42,871 nucleotides of DNA from Barnesiella sp. (GTDB taxonomy: Bacteria > Bacteroidota > Bacteroidia > Bacteroidales > Muribaculaceae): assembly GCA_014801075.1 (NCBI GenBank), contig JAAVEW010000030.1:1-42871 (forward strand), in the 5' to 3' direction. The translations under genes were made by a program, and so were the position numbers. The notes under the pieces were generated by a model. The model did no database searches and was not told the DNA's origin. It was given only the letters and a program-made list of their open reading frames with translations. Numbering within the stretch: position 1 is the first letter of the stretch; the number at the start of each line of letters is the position of its first letter. Below are positions 1 through 7,341 of this stretch, piece by piece.

Positions 1-120
1 AGTTCCCTGTTGGATGAATACATCTTCTTTCTTATAATGGCAGGCACAACCTTTCTCGCGGAAAAATTCTGTTATTTCCGTGAGATTTAAGTTGTCGAGA
101 AAGGAGTTAAAGCGAGCCAC
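1..120 (-). CDS. Crp/Fnr-type transcriptional regulator, N-terminal part (cut by window edge)
   Basis: A minus-strand frame starts at a GTG (120-118) and runs off the left edge, giving about 40 residues. The visible part has a helix of the type seen before a cyclic-nucleotide-binding barrel, followed by a Lys-Lys-Glu-Asp stretch and Phe-Ile-Gln-Gln-Gly. That resembles the 'kkGe.if.qG' strand opening of Crp/Fnr sensor domains. I chose the GTG because an excellent promoter lies 17 bases upstream and there is no ATG between them. The DNA-binding domain is outside the window, so the family call rests only on the N-terminus. Confidence 0.5.
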   Translation of the reverse strand, partial: MARFNSFLDNLNLTEITEFFREKGCACHYKKEDVFIQQGT

Positions 121-137
121 CAGGTATAAATTATATG

Positions 138-168
138 CAAAGTTACGGATAATTTGCGAGAAATCAAA
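138..168 (-). promoter_or_regulatory. Bacteroidetes-type promoter for the Crp/Fnr-like gene
   Basis: On the minus strand TTTG (168-165) is followed after 19 bases by TAACTTTG (145-138), an exact match to the Bacteroidetes -33/-7 consensus. The expected transcript would start about 10 bases before the GTG at 120. Confidence 0.7.
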
Positions 169-222
169 GGAATACTTCAAGGTCATTGACTTTGAAGGCG
201 GCGGTGCCGCAACTCCATAAGC

Positions 223-249
223 AAACCCCGACAATCATTGCCGAGGTTT
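223..249 (-). terminator. Hairpin after the receptor gene, possible terminator
   Basis: Twelve-base arms (223-234 and 238-249) pair completely if two G-U wobbles are allowed, with a three-base loop. It lies 27 bases past the stop of the receptor gene. No clear U-run follows, so it could instead act as an mRNA 3' end stabiliser. Confidence 0.4.
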
Positions 250-275
250 CCGTGTAGTATGAGTAGCTGTTTCTA

Positions 276-2357
276 TTAAAGTCGATTCATCTCTGACTCT
301 GCTGCCGCCGAACCTTTATATTTACTTTTACGAGGCTGAAAATTGTAGATTATGTTCAGGGCTATGCCTCTACGGTCATAACTCTGTCGTTTATCGACGA
401 AAACGCCATAGGTGTTCATCGTCCAGTCGTTGTTTGCTGTGTTGAAAATATCGGTAGCAGACAGTTTGAGAGTGAGGGATTTATTAAGGAATGACTTGCC
501 CACTGATGCGTCCATAGTGAAGCATGAACCACCGAAGCGGTTAGTGTGCATATCGCCCTGTGATCTTCCGTTGATATTGGCAGTAATAGACCACCCATGC
601 GGCAAAGAAAAAGTATTGTCAATATAGTACGAGTATATAGGCTTGTTGTATCTGTTATTATCAATGGTGAGCCACTGTCGGTACAACCCTGCTGTAACAC
701 CGGGAGTCCAAAAACGTATAGGCCGGCTCCACACAAGATACAGACTTAACGCAGAAACGTCGATATTCACAGGGTGCGTAAGTAATTGCAGATTGTCGGC
801 GGGATATACCTGCTTAACAAATGCGTATGTGTCAAGAGAGCGGAAACAGTCAGCCTGGAGCATGAAGCCTTTCCACACGCCGAACAGCCGGACGTCATGC
901 AATCTCTCGTCACGCAGTCCGGGATTACCACCTTCAATCTCATGTTGACCGGTGTAATTGAGAGAGCCCGTGAGCTGCAAGTATGGAGGCTTGACAGTAG
1001 CCATTTTATAACTGATGTTTATTTGCGATTCTTCGTTGAAAGAATAACCGAGAGAGAGGTCGGGTGTAAGCGTGTGGTCGCGGCGGCTGATGTCACCGTC
1101 GCGCTTGCCATTGACTTTGAAGTCATAATTGACATATTCGTATCTCGCACCGGCAGATAGGGAAAACTTACCGAACATACGCGACCATGACGCATATAGG
1201 GCGGTAGAAGTCTGTCGGGCATCAGTTAAAGAGGATGGTATATATTCGCTTACATCGGTATTCAGCATACGATAATCAAGAGAGGTATGTGTGTAACTGT
1301 CTTGCGTACCAACGGTAAATTCTCCATTCCAAAGGGGAAAACTCAGATATAACTTACCGGCCCATAGAGTTGAAATCCGTTTATCGGAAGAGTTTACGGC
1401 AGGGATGGTAGATGAGGGATAAGTTGTAGCCACATCATTCGCATCGAATGCACTACGGAAATCGCCGTCTAAGTGAAGAAGATATTTATCGGCAAATGTA
1501 TTTTCATAATAGAGAGAAGCGAGGTGGCTGTGTGCTGTTAAACGCTTGTCAATATCACGAGCGACAGCCGGATTATTATCAAGCCATTCCGAGCCGGAGT
1601 TAGAAAAATCACCACGTTCAGGATTGTAACGGTAATATGCACCAAACGATTGTGCTCCGTGAGAGTAGTTAAATCCTCCCTTGACTACACCTGTTGTCGT
1701 CGGGAAAGAATTGAATTGGCTACTACCTACAACCGTTTCTTTTCCCTCATAGACAAGAGTATTAGTTGTAGTTCCTCTATTTACTGAATTATTGTGGTTT
1801 ATCGTACCGTCTAAGAAAAACTCCCAATCACCGGTGCGATAACTCAAAGCGAGATAATCCATAACGGACCATTTGCGACGGCGTTGGAGTTGGAACTGAT
1901 CTGTCAATGAGAGCCCTTGAACAAAATTACGACGCGTGGTGATTTTAAGAACCGCGCCTGTTGTGCTTTCGTAAGCAGCACCGGGAGCCATCAGCAGTTC
2001 TACTTTTTTCAAATTGGAGGACAGCAAATGCTGTAACGCCATATCGTCGCGCATCGGCCGTCCATCAATATATATTTCAATATTGCTTTTACCAATAACG
2101 CTGACTGCATTGTCAATAACCTTAATCATCGGTAATTGAGCAAGCACATCGAGAGCGGTACCAAGTTCAGCGAGGTTGGAGCCGGGAATAGTTGATACGA
2201 GAGTTGAACCGACTAATTTGGTCGCCGGTTGTTTAGCGGTAACAATAACCTCTTGCAGCTCGTGAGTGAGGCTATCGGTCGCTTCTTCATTTAGCGCATA
2301 ACCGCTTTCAAAGAAGAGAAAGACGCTAAGAAAGGAGATTAGAATTTTAGTTTTCAT
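276..2357 (-). CDS. TonB-receptor-like outer-membrane beta-barrel protein
   Basis: A 693-residue outer-membrane protein. It has a signal peptide (MKTKILISFLSVFLFFESGYA), a plug-like region containing EVIVTAKQ, a segment (IEIYIDGRP) typical of receptor plugs, and a long series of alternating aromatic beta-strands ending in NIIYNFQPRKS. It resembles the Bacteroidetes outer-membrane barrel family related to TonB receptors (OMP_b-brl_3). The usual N-terminal carboxypeptidase-regulatory-like domain is missing and the plug starts almost at once. The ATG at 2357 is preferred over a TTG seven codons upstream because the signal peptide starts there. It lies 97 bases after the winged-helix gene on the same strand, so the two are probably co-transcribed. 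The ligand is unknown. Confidence 0.85.
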   Translation of the reverse strand: MKTKILISFLSVFLFFESGYALNEEATDSLTHELQEVIVTAKQPATKLVGSTLVSTIPGSNLAELGTALDVLAQLPMIKVIDNAVSVIGKSNIEIYIDGRPMRDDMALQHLLSSNLKKVELLMAPGAAYESTTGAVLKITTRRNFVQGLSLTDQFQLQRRRKWSVMDYLALSYRTGDWEFFLDGTINHNNSVNRGTTTNTLVYEGKETVVGSSQFNSFPTTTGVVKGGFNYSHGAQSFGAYYRYNPERGDFSNSGSEWLDNNPAVARDIDKRLTAHSHLASLYYENTFADKYLLHLDGDFRSAFDANDVATTYPSSTIPAVNSSDKRISTLWAGKLYLSFPLWNGEFTVGTQDSYTHTSLDYRMLNTDVSEYIPSSLTDARQTSTALYASWSRMFGKFSLSAGARYEYVNYDFKVNGKRDGDISRRDHTLTPDLSLGYSFNEESQINISYKMATVKPPYLQLTGSLNYTGQHEIEGGNPGLRDERLHDVRLFGVWKGFMLQADCFRSLDTYAFVKQVYPADNLQLLTHPVNIDVSALSLYLVWSRPIRFWTPGVTAGLYRQWLTIDNNRYNKPIYSYYIDNTFSLPHGWSITANINGRSQGDMHTNRFGGSCFTMDASVGKSFLNKSLTLKLSATDIFNTANNDWTMNTYGVFVDKRQSYDRRGIALNIIYNFQPRKSKYKGSAAAESEMNRL

Positions 2358-2453
2358 GCTTTGCGAATTTTTCTGCAAAGCAAGTGAAAATGCCTCAGGC
2401 TGACCTAAAAATTTGTCTGACTTTTATCTGATAAATTCTGACAAGACTGTAAT

Positions 2454-3296
2454 TCAAGCATTTATCCGAAGCTCATACGAGTCGCCTCTATTACATACTA
2501 TCTCCATATTAGCTTCGGCAAGAGCGCTCTTTGTGCGTTTTACAAGGGTATAAAGTGATTCCTCGGCATTACTTTTATTACCCCAAAGAGATTCGCACAA
2601 TGTTCTTTTATCCACTTTCATACCCGGTGCTTCAAGAAGCATTTGAGTCAACTGCCGCTGCATAGGAGTGAGTTTGATACCGTCAAGCGATGGAGAAGCG
2701 GAAACGGCAATAAATTCTGTTTCGGGAGTCTCGGGTTCCTTTTTTTTCCAAATAAACATACTTGCCATTGATAGAATAGCAAACGAAAACAGGATTCCAG
2801 GTATTGTCTGATCCGAAGCATAGAAAATAGAAGCCATTGAACAGTCGGCAAACCCCTGAACTTGTATTGCAAGCCCATCGGCAACGCGTTCGGGCATAAT
2901 AATAATTGAATCCGATGCTATCTTATTTCCTCCGATTCTATGCAAGCCATTATTAGTATTAATCAGCTCAAGAGTGAAGTAAGCCTCATCTTTCAACATC
3001 GGATTTCTGAAATTTACATCTGATGCCTGATATAACAAAGGCTTATGGGTGGTTTCGTGCAAATGGCGTATGGCTGCGATAGTGTCGGGGCGCGTCCACA
3101 GGTCTCTATTCTCATGAGCTAAAGCAATCATCGCATTATTAAGGTCATTTGCGATATTCTGTTTAGCGTTTGAATAGGAAAAGCAACAGGTAATTACCGA
3201 CGCTATCATAAAAGCCAATGAAATGAACATACCATAACGAAGTGCTGAACCGGAATTGGCAGATATATTATTCTTAATAGGAGCCGTTGATTTCAT
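2454..3296 (-). CDS. Membrane-anchored winged-helix transcriptional regulator
   Basis: 280 residues with two membrane helices (about 20-41 and 165-183), an extracytoplasmic sensor region between them, a KKKEPETPETE linker, and a C-terminal winged helix (about 208-280) of the OmpR/PhoB type. Recognisable elements are LTPMQRQLTQML, KRTLCESLWG, a recognition-helix-like LYTLVKRTKSAL, and a final hairpin NRGDSYEL. There is no receiver or kinase domain, so it reads as a one-component transmembrane regulator like ToxR/CadC. In those, however, the DNA-binding domain is N-terminal; here it follows the second helix. It sits directly upstream of the outer-membrane receptor and probably controls it or itself. 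The ligand is unknown. Confidence 0.8.
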   Translation of the reverse strand: MKSTAPIKNNISANSGSALRYGMFISLAFMIASVITCCFSYSNAKQNIANDLNNAMIALAHENRDLWTRPDTIAAIRHLHETTHKPLLYQASDVNFRNPMLKDEAYFTLELINTNNGLHRIGGNKIASDSIIIMPERVADGLAIQVQGFADCSMASIFYASDQTIPGILFSFAILSMASMFIWKKKEPETPETEFIAVSASPSLDGIKLTPMQRQLTQMLLEAPGMKVDKRTLCESLWGNKSNAEESLYTLVKRTKSALAEANMEIVCNRGDSYELRINA

Positions 3297-3364
3297 AGAT
3301 TAATCATACATTTATAATAGACTTGCCAAAGAAAGTAGACAGCATGGCGAGGGTCAAGATACCG

Positions 3365-3398
3365 CAAAATTATGAAAAAAGTTTTACATAAATGTAAA
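3365..3398 (-). promoter_or_regulatory. Promoter and possible operator of the regulator-receptor operon
   Basis: On the minus strand TAATTTTG (3372-3365) fits the TAnnTTTG -7 element, about 70 bases before the regulator start. At the -33 position lies a perfect dyad TTTACAT-AA-ATGTAAA (3383-3398). A seven-base dyad there is what a dimeric autoregulator would need. Binding is inferred only. Confidence 0.45.
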
Positions 3399-3404
3399 CA
3401 TAAT

Positions 3405-3622
3405 GAGATTTCCGGAATGGTTTTAGTCAGTCTGTGCTTGAAGGTAGGCACAACGATGCCACCTGTCGAGCCGGGTATACGCTGCATCTTGCGGAGAACG
3501 AAAGGCGCGGCTATTGAGTCGGTCTTTCCTGTTCTTCGCCCAGCGACGATAACGATAGTGTTCGCTCCAATACGCTGCGTCAAGCGTTGTGGCTTGTTAA
3601 AGTAAACTTTTTTGTCTCCCAT
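3405..3622 (-). pseudogene. Phage terminase large subunit, N-terminal remnant
   Basis: Reading on the minus strand from ATG 3622, the protein opens with MGDKKVYFNKPQRL and has a Walker A-like GRRTGKTDS followed by a GGIVVPTFKHRL segment. This is the start of a large-terminase-type ATPase as found in Bacteroidetes phages. After about 70 residues the terminase-like character stops, and the frame ends at 3293 with unrelated sequence. Over 80% of the usual 400-500 residues are gone, including Walker B and the nuclease domain. It marks the left end of a mobile-element graveyard. Confidence 0.65.
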
Positions 3623-3654
3623 TCTGTTTTATTTATATGTAAGACTTTATTTAT

Positions 3655-3873
3655 ATGCAAGACGTTTTAATATATGGAGGTATCGGAATAAATGTCGTAG
3701 GCGCTTTATTTTTAATGGCTTACGCGATTAAATATGCCTATGCGTTTCATAAATCAAAGAATGATCCTATCCTATCTGAGGATATGAAAACTAAGTGGGC
3801 TAAAAAAAGGACGATAGGATTTGGCTTAATAATTCTCGGTTGCATCATCGCATTCATCGGCTGTATTATCTGA
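3655..3873 (+). CDS. Small two-helix membrane protein, unknown function
   Basis: A 72-residue protein with a hydrophobic segment at about 5-30 (GINVVGALFLMAYAIKYAYA), a charged middle (KSKNDPILSEDMKTKWAKKR), and a second hydrophobic segment ending IILGCIIAFIGCII. I recognise no family. The ATG at 3655 follows an AT-rich stretch without a clear promoter. Its 3' end runs antisense to the end of the broken ClpP-like gene. Like the other cargo in this island it reads on the plus strand against minus-strand remnants. Confidence 0.5.
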   Translation: MQDVLIYGGIGINVVGALFLMAYAIKYAYAFHKSKNDPILSEDMKTKWAKKRTIGFGLIILGCIIAFIGCII

Positions 3874-3877
3874 TGGG

Positions 3878-4412
3878 AATAGTGCATCAAACTCCAGATC
3901 ACATTCCTCAATTCGACATCTTCAATGTCGATGGTTTCCTTACGGTATTTTTCAATCATCTGCGAGATTTTCTCGTTGATGTTCGGGATTGGCTCAATGC
4001 CGAGAACGCGCTGGTCGTCAGTAGCCGTGAACGGTTGCACGAGAATTTTGTCGAGAGGAGCAATGAGCGTAGAGAATTAGTCGCTGTTGAGACTGCACCA
4101 CTCGAAGAAAGCCATAGAACACTTGTGGACGAGATACATAGCACCGGCATCAATGGAGATGTGAGCCGCGCCGAGCGAAGCGATGGTTGCGGCCGAAGCA
4201 TTAAGTCCGACGAAATGCACATTGACCTTGCCGTGGTTTTTGAAAGCAGCGGATATAGACAAGCCGGTGGCGAGGGAACCGCCGAGGCTGTCGATAAACA
4301 CATTCACCTGCTTGCCCTCGTTTTTGGTAAGATCCTTGTCAACCTTTGGGCGGTCGAAGTCATAGCCTCCGACGTAGCCTTTAAGCGTTATGTTGTAAGC
4401 TATATTAGGCAT
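3878..4412 (-). pseudogene. ClpP-like prohead protease remnant, copy 1
   Basis: Starts MPNIAYNITLKGYVGGYDFD and carries the ClpP-fold elements DSLGGSLATGLSI and GLNASAATIASLGAA (with the nucleophile serine) and the HKCS segment with the likely catalytic His. An in-frame TAA (4079-4077) falls where copy 2 has Gln in SLNSDQF. The same frame then continues with FSTLIA, so it is a nonsense mutation inside a gene. Beyond that point the sequence (ATDDQRVLGIEPIPN...) no longer matches copy 2, so the 3' part comes from another gene or a divergent version. Roughly 75% of N-terminal residues match the copy at 6700-7251 by eye. Confidence 0.7.
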
Positions 4413-4490
4413 GGCGTATTGCGAATTACGCCACGAAGTTACCGCGCGTTAAAAGCGGTGGAAATGACAGAAAAAGACAGGAAAAATTCG

Positions 4491-4498
4491 TACCTTTG
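4491..4498 (+). promoter_or_regulatory. -7 element for the DUF3800 gene
   Basis: TACCTTTG matches TAnnTTTG. The ATG follows only eight bases later, so the mRNA would be nearly leaderless. No good TTTG is seen at -33. The promoter lies between this gene and the divergently read clpP-like remnant. Confidence 0.6.
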
Positions 4499-4506
4499 CA
4501 GGTAGA

Positions 4507-5274
4507 ATGGAAGAAGAAAAACAAAGTAAAACAAAATATTATCTCTACATTGATGAATGTGGAGACCAAAATCTGGAACACTATGACCCCAACTTTCCAA
4601 TATTTACCTTATGTGGCATACTTGTTCCGGAAAAGAACCTAAATGCCTTGAATAATGCGTTTAAGGAGTTGAAGGTGCAGACATTTGGCAATAAGGAAAT
4701 AATCATACACTCCGTTGACCTCAGAAAATGGAAAGATGAGTTTAGGGTGCTTCGTGACAAGGATTTAAGAGAACGGTTTCTGCAAGGGATAACCGGAATA
4801 TTGCAGCAACACGATACTTATGTCATTGTAAGTTGTACGATTTTGAAGGAGCAGCTCAATAAATTCTGTGTGCGCGGAGAAGAAAGTGATGTTTACGGAT
4901 TATCTTTAGCCTATCTTTTGGAGCGGAGTATTTTCTGTGTTGATAATAGTGATGAACCTAACCCGAATATCCACGTCATTGTAGAGGAAAGGGGAAGAAA
5001 AGAGGATAGAAAACTCTTAAATTATTACAATGGCTTAAGAAATAATGGTACAAAATGGGTAGACGTGGAAAGGTTTCGGAGTCGCATAAGTAAATTTAAC
5101 TTCAAGGCTAAGAAAGATAACATTATCGGCTTGCAGATTGCTGACCTCATAGCATATCCTATTACGATTCACCTTTTATATCCTGAAAGAAACAATCCTG
5201 CCTATGAATCTTTCAAACACAATATCTTCTCGGATAACGGACGACTTTTGGGACAAAAGGTTATACCTCATTAA
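4507..5274 (+). CDS. DUF3800 domain protein
   Basis: 255 residues. The N-terminal strand YYLYIDECGD (Asp16, Glu17, Asp20), the VIVEERG strand (about 158-163) and the C-terminal LQIADLIAYP helix (Asp213) are the acidic landmarks of the DUF3800 family, which has a predicted RNase H-like fold. Members are common in mobile islands and are suspected nucleases; no substrate is established to my knowledge. All the acidic positions I expect are present and the length is normal, so the gene looks intact. It has its own promoter eight bases upstream and is followed after about 60 bases by a separately promoted small RNA. Base composition is clearly more AT-rich than the chromosomal genes to the right, consistent with transfer. 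Confidence 0.85.
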   Translation: MEEEKQSKTKYYLYIDECGDQNLEHYDPNFPIFTLCGILVPEKNLNALNNAFKELKVQTFGNKEIIIHSVDLRKWKDEFRVLRDKDLRERFLQGITGILQQHDTYVIVSCTILKEQLNKFCVRGEESDVYGLSLAYLLERSIFCVDNSDEPNPNIHVIVEERGRKEDRKLLNYYNGLRNNGTKWVDVERFRSRISKFNFKAKKDNIIGLQIADLIAYPITIHLLYPERNNPAYESFKHNIFSDNGRLLGQKVIPH

Positions 5275-5303
5275 AACATTTTCGGCTATTCGTCCGTTAA
5301 TAT

Positions 5304-5334
5304 TTTGAAGATAAGAAAAAATTTATTACCTTTG
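5304..5334 (+). promoter_or_regulatory. Strong promoter for a small RNA
   Basis: TTTG (5304-5307), 19 bases, TACCTTTG (5327-5334): an exact consensus promoter. No significant plus-strand ORF follows, but a structured, terminator-ended segment does. Confidence 0.8.
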
Positions 5335-5339
5335 TGGTA

Positions 5340-5447
5340 TGAAATACGGGTAGTTTCCCCATAAAGAAACACTTCGCTTGCGAAGGCAACGATTTTATGG
5401 ATCGGATTTTCCGGTTGAAAAGGGTGGTTATTTAACTACCCTTTTTT
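5340..5447 (+). ncRNA. Candidate structured small RNA (about 108 nt), family not recognised
   Basis: Transcription should start near 5340 from a consensus promoter and end at an intrinsic terminator: GGGTGGTT (5422-5429), loop ATTT, AACTACCC (5434-5441), then six T. Internal helices are CCATAAA (5359-5365) with TTTATGG (5394-5400), enclosing CTTCGC/GCGAAG (5372-5377, 5380-5385), and a short CGG/CCG hairpin near 5404-5413. The 5' segment GGGTAGTT (5348-5355) is a perfect complement of the terminator's 3' arm, so it could either close the whole RNA or compete with the terminator. No ORF of note lies inside. It follows the DUF3800 gene on the same strand. Confidence 0.6.
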
Positions 5448-5454
5448 CTTTTCT

Positions 5455-5578
5455 GCAAAAAGAGCCTTTCCTTTCGGAACCTTTAGCTCGGGGAGGCTTG
5501 ACCGAGCCAAAAGCCCTTGATACAGAGGGGGGGGTAGAGGAGTCAGATTCGGCGGAAAACGTGGCCGTTTGCTCCCAT
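5455..5578 (-). pseudogene. ardA 3'-end fragment with its terminator (copy 1)
   Basis: On the minus strand, from 5578, the frame reads MGANGHVFRRI and a stop (5545-5543). This equals the last codons of the longer ArdA remnant at 8737-9058, which ends MGANGHVFSRI. Downstream lies the conserved hairpin TTCCTTTCGGAA (5468-5479) followed on the minus strand by GGCTCTTTTT. The same 23-base block (5457-5479, two differences) recurs at 8681-8703. So this is a scar of an ardA gene end and terminator, joined at 5579 to unrelated DNA. Confidence 0.6.
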
Positions 5579-5601
5579 AGCTGAGAGTTGAAACATGTAA
5601 A

Positions 5602-6090
5602 TTATGGCTTGAAGTGAATTGATATTGGTGCGCGTTGTCCGTTACCAAAGTCAGATAGTATTTCAGATGCGATAAGACCGGAAAGCATTGAACTACTTAT
5701 AAGGAAATAATCTATACGGTTACCTATTTGCATAGAGCGATAATTTCCGTAAAAGGAAACTGCCTGCTCATCGGGATGCAGGTAACGGATCGCGTCAATT
5801 AGATTAGCCTCGCGCAGAAGCGCATTGAAATTGTCGCGCTCCCACTCAAAGAAGCAGCCGCGATTTTGAACCAGACGTTTTTCGCATGTATCCTTTTGTG
5901 TATGGACAACGTTCAGATCTCCGCATATAACGACAGGTTTTAGGGAGGCACATTCTACAATGCAATTCCGCAACATATTATCCCAATTTTTTCTTGCATC
6001 CACTGCTCCGGCTAATGAAGTATTGGAGAAAGGAACGTAAGCATTCACGAGGAAGCACGAATTACAATTTGGAGCATCATGTGTTTCTAA
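5602..6090 (-). pseudogene. xth: Exodeoxyribonuclease III (Xth) C-terminal remnant
   Basis: The frame can be followed from about 6090 (CKLETHDAPNCNSCFLVNAYVPFSN) and shows the exonuclease III / AP-endonuclease landmarks NAYVPFSN, PVVICGDLNVVHT (metal and catalytic Asp/Asn) and NRIDYFLIS. About 100 N-terminal residues, including the metal-binding Asn and Glu, are missing and replaced by the promoter of the next plus-strand gene. The conserved C-terminal Ser-Asp-His is not present: the region reads SDFGNGQRAPISI. It cannot be an active nuclease. A fragment in another frame at 6782-6705 (MKNLLEPLGYNFVFF) could be the lost N-terminal side, but that is a guess. Confidence 0.75.
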
Positions 6091-6122
6091 TTTGCAATCA
6101 CAAAATTAAATCCGTAACTTTG
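6091..6122 (+). promoter_or_regulatory. Promoter of the 186-residue ORF
   Basis: TTTG (6091-6094), 20 bases, TAACTTTG (6115-6122): near-perfect consensus, 20 bases before the ATG at 6143. It begins exactly where the exonuclease remnant stops being readable. Confidence 0.75.
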
Positions 6123-6142
6123 AAGTCTATAAGACAGTAAAA

Positions 6143-6703
6143 ATGAATGACCTTTTATTTCTTACCCCATCTTATGACTTCGTTGAAGAACCTACAGACA
6201 CAGTAGCTGAAGTCAGGGTTAATACTTATACTTATTTCGGAAACGACCATACATCGTTTTGCCCACTTGATAAACATAGGAATCGGTTATCATTCTCTGG
6301 GTGGATACTTGACGAATTTTTTGTAAACAAGCAATGGAATGAAAGCTTTGTCACAAAACTCCGAGTAACCAAAAATGGATTGCCTATATGCGATTTAACA
6401 GATGCGTATAGACTTTTGGAGAGAGTTGAAAAAACAAAATGGCTGAATGCTCAGTATAATGGTCTCAGAATGTACTCGGCTATGTTCCAGAACTGCATAA
6501 GGTTCCTTAATTCTATTCCAGAACCTCTTGAATCTTCTCAAAGTGTATATCAATACATCAAGTTATACACAAGTAATTCCAAGAGCAAATTGGTTGAATT
6601 TTACAAATTCTTCATAGGCGCAAAGTCTCAACTGAGTGAGGTTGAGATTAAATATATCGAAGAACTTTTTTTACAAAAACTGAGTCATATACTTTTGGCT
6701 TAA
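6143..6703 (+). CDS. Unknown 186-residue protein
   Basis: No recognised family. The protein looks soluble, without a signal peptide or membrane helix. It is rich in aromatic residues in the first half (TYTYFGNDHTSFCPLD, FSGWILDEFF) and predicted helical in the second (SKSKLVEFYKFFIGAKSQL, EVEIKYIEELFLQKL). The single consensus promoter 20 bases upstream and the intact frame argue that it is expressed. It reads against two minus-strand remnants and overlaps the end of the second ClpP-like remnant by four bases. Low GC and isolation suggest a recently acquired accessory gene. A defence, anti-defence or immunity role is possible but nothing in the sequence proves it. Confidence 0.7.
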   Translation: MNDLLFLTPSYDFVEEPTDTVAEVRVNTYTYFGNDHTSFCPLDKHRNRLSFSGWILDEFFVNKQWNESFVTKLRVTKNGLPICDLTDAYRLLERVEKTKWLNAQYNGLRMYSAMFQNCIRFLNSIPEPLESSQSVYQYIKLYTSNSKSKLVEFYKFFIGAKSQLSEVEIKYIEELFLQKLSHILLA

Positions 6704-7251
6704 GTCATGGCTTGTTGTTTATACCTGTGAAGAATACGAAGTTGTAGCCAAGGGGTTCGAGCAGGTTTTTCATAGAGATCATCGTTGCGCCGGAGAAGTG
6801 CAAGCAGATCTCCCACCGGTTTGCGGCACTTGGCGGCATAGAGTTGTGCTACATTAAGGTCGAGTTTGTCAAGGTCAGCCTTAATCTTCTCACAGTCGGC
6901 AATGAGGGTATCGAACTGGTCGCTGTTGAGACTGCCCCACTCTAAGAAGGCGGTGGAGCACTTATGGTCGAGATACATTCCGCCGCGGTCAATGGAGATT
7001 TGAGCCGCACCGAGTGAAGCGATTGTGGCGGCAGAAGCATTGAGTCCGACGAAATGCACGGCAACATCACCGTAATTGCGGAAAGCGGCGGAGATAGACA
7101 GACCGGTGGCGAGTGAACCACCGAGAGAGTCTATGAGGACATTGACGCGCTTGCCGTCATTTTCGGCAAGCACCGCGTCCACGTCGCTACGGTCGAAGTC
7201 CCAGCCTCCGACGTAGCCTTTGAGTTGAAAGTTGTATGCTGTTTTACACAT
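6700..7251 (-). pseudogene. ClpP-like prohead protease remnant, copy 2
   Basis: Opens MCKTAYNFQLKGYVGGWDFD. It has DSLGGSLATGLSI (41-53), GLNASAATIASLGAA with candidate nucleophile Ser73, and LDHKCS with candidate His96. The helical part to about residue 155 (DLDKLDLNVAQLYAAKC) fits phage-encoded ClpP-type maturation proteases. The last 25 residues (EKPARTPWLQLRILHRYKQQ) look like read-through into foreign DNA: another frame there gives a more protein-like start, MKNLLEPLGYNFVFF (from 6773). The usual C-terminal part is therefore missing. It may still be translated, but without capsid genes it has no evident role. Confidence 0.65.
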
Positions 7252-7324
7252 GGCAAACTAACTTTGCCACGAAGTTACCGCTGTAATTATAGGGGCTAAA
7301 AGACACTCATTTCAGCGAAAATGA

Positions 7325-7332
7325 GTAACTTT
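7325..7332 (+). promoter_or_regulatory. -7 element of the decayed cargo ORF
   Basis: TAACTTTG, with the ATG at 7342 eight bases on: the same spacing as in front of the DUF3800 gene. The ATG at 7321 precedes this element, so it is unlikely to be the start. Confidence 0.55.
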
Positions 7333-7341
7333 GCAGACGTT

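Noticed and set aside
5378-5584. Short open frame through the small RNA and the ardA scar.
   Set aside because: It crosses an intrinsic terminator and a repeated non-coding block, with no promoter of its own and a composition unlike a protein.
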